The notes beneath the pieces are model-generated. The model worked only from the letters and a program-made list of their open reading frames with translations, ran no database searches and had not been told where the DNA came from. A stretch of 35,112 nt of DNA, from contig DATCYZ010000118.1 of the NCBI GenBank assembly GCA_036526195.1, positions 1-35,112 on the forward strand. Reading direction: 5' to 3'. Shown here one piece after another: positions 35,096-35,112 of this stretch (position 1 is the stretch's first letter; the number at the start of each line of letters is the position of its first letter). The DNA is from DATCYZ01 sp036526195 (lineage in GTDB: Bacteria; Pseudomonadota; Gammaproteobacteria; Burkholderiales; SG8-39). The translations under genes were made by a program, and so were the position numbers.

Positions 35096-35112
35096 CGGTG
35101 TCTGCTCCGCCT

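Overview
The window is GC-rich bacterial chromosome, densely coded, with short intergenic gaps (none above about 220 bases) and many 1-8 base gene overlaps. The gene set points to a betaproteobacterium, most likely Burkholderiales or a near relative. The evidence is groESL under a CIRCE operator (HrcA regulon), two stand-alone TctC/Bug-type solute-binding proteins, clusters of acyl-CoA dehydrogenases and class III CoA-transferases, and an rpoC that ends in a terminator and is not followed by rpsL. No phage, insertion sequence, CRISPR array or transcriptional regulator gene is visible. I see no obvious defence or other new multi-gene system. The unusual content is at the level of small elements and single-residue changes.

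Layout. 1-415: 3' end of a type I restriction subunit gene (hsdR), ending just beyond the 3' end of a minus-strand tRNA-Phe gene, which is a typical island-boundary arrangement. 512-2860: tRNA-Phe, the groEL terminator, groEL and groES, all minus strand, with CIRCE at 2833-2859. 2859-4379: divergent dacB (PBP4 type). It is separated from a convergent histidine-phosphatase gene by two inverted copies of a palindrome. 4477-12196: a catabolic block. An ACAD10/11-type acyl-CoA dehydrogenase and the phosphatase run leftward. A seven-ORF operon runs rightward: acyl-CoA dehydrogenase, a 32-codon linker ORF, CoA-transferase, nitronate monooxygenase, TctC-type binding protein, NTF2-like protein and SDR. 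These would together import an organic acid, activate it as a CoA thioester and oxidise it; the substrate cannot be read from sequence. 12300-14426: MscS channel, beta carbonic anhydrase, small cupin and DUF1272 protein.

14532-18169 (minus): a complete NitT/TauT-type ABC importer operon with two paralogous permeases and an ATPase that has Gln at the usual switch-His position. 18386-19920: DapA-family lyase and AlkA-type DNA glycosylase. 19932-21942: a BtuF-like protein without signal peptide, and divergent alpha-methylacyl-CoA racemase. 21982-26129 (minus): alpha/beta hydrolase, mandelate-racemase-like enolase, acyl-CoA ligase and PCu(A)C copper chaperone, tightly packed, with a divergent second TctC-type protein at 26248. 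27285-30236: GST-family protein, then NADPH:quinone-reductase-like MDR and PanE-like reductase. 30241-35095 (minus): GNAT acetyltransferase and complete rpoC with its terminator.

The observations I find most interesting are: (1) a 32-codon ORF at 7619-7717 whose start overlaps the upstream stop and whose stop overlaps the downstream start, which would explain how the CoA-transferase is translated without a Shine-Dalgarno; (2) a near-identical AT-rich palindrome of about 20 bases present twice, both times between convergent genes (19916-19936 and 27241-27260); (3) the dacB start codon touching the groESL CIRCE operator; (4) several substitutions at active-site positions (phosphatase His to Ser, ABC switch His to Gln, enolase KxK to KxR).
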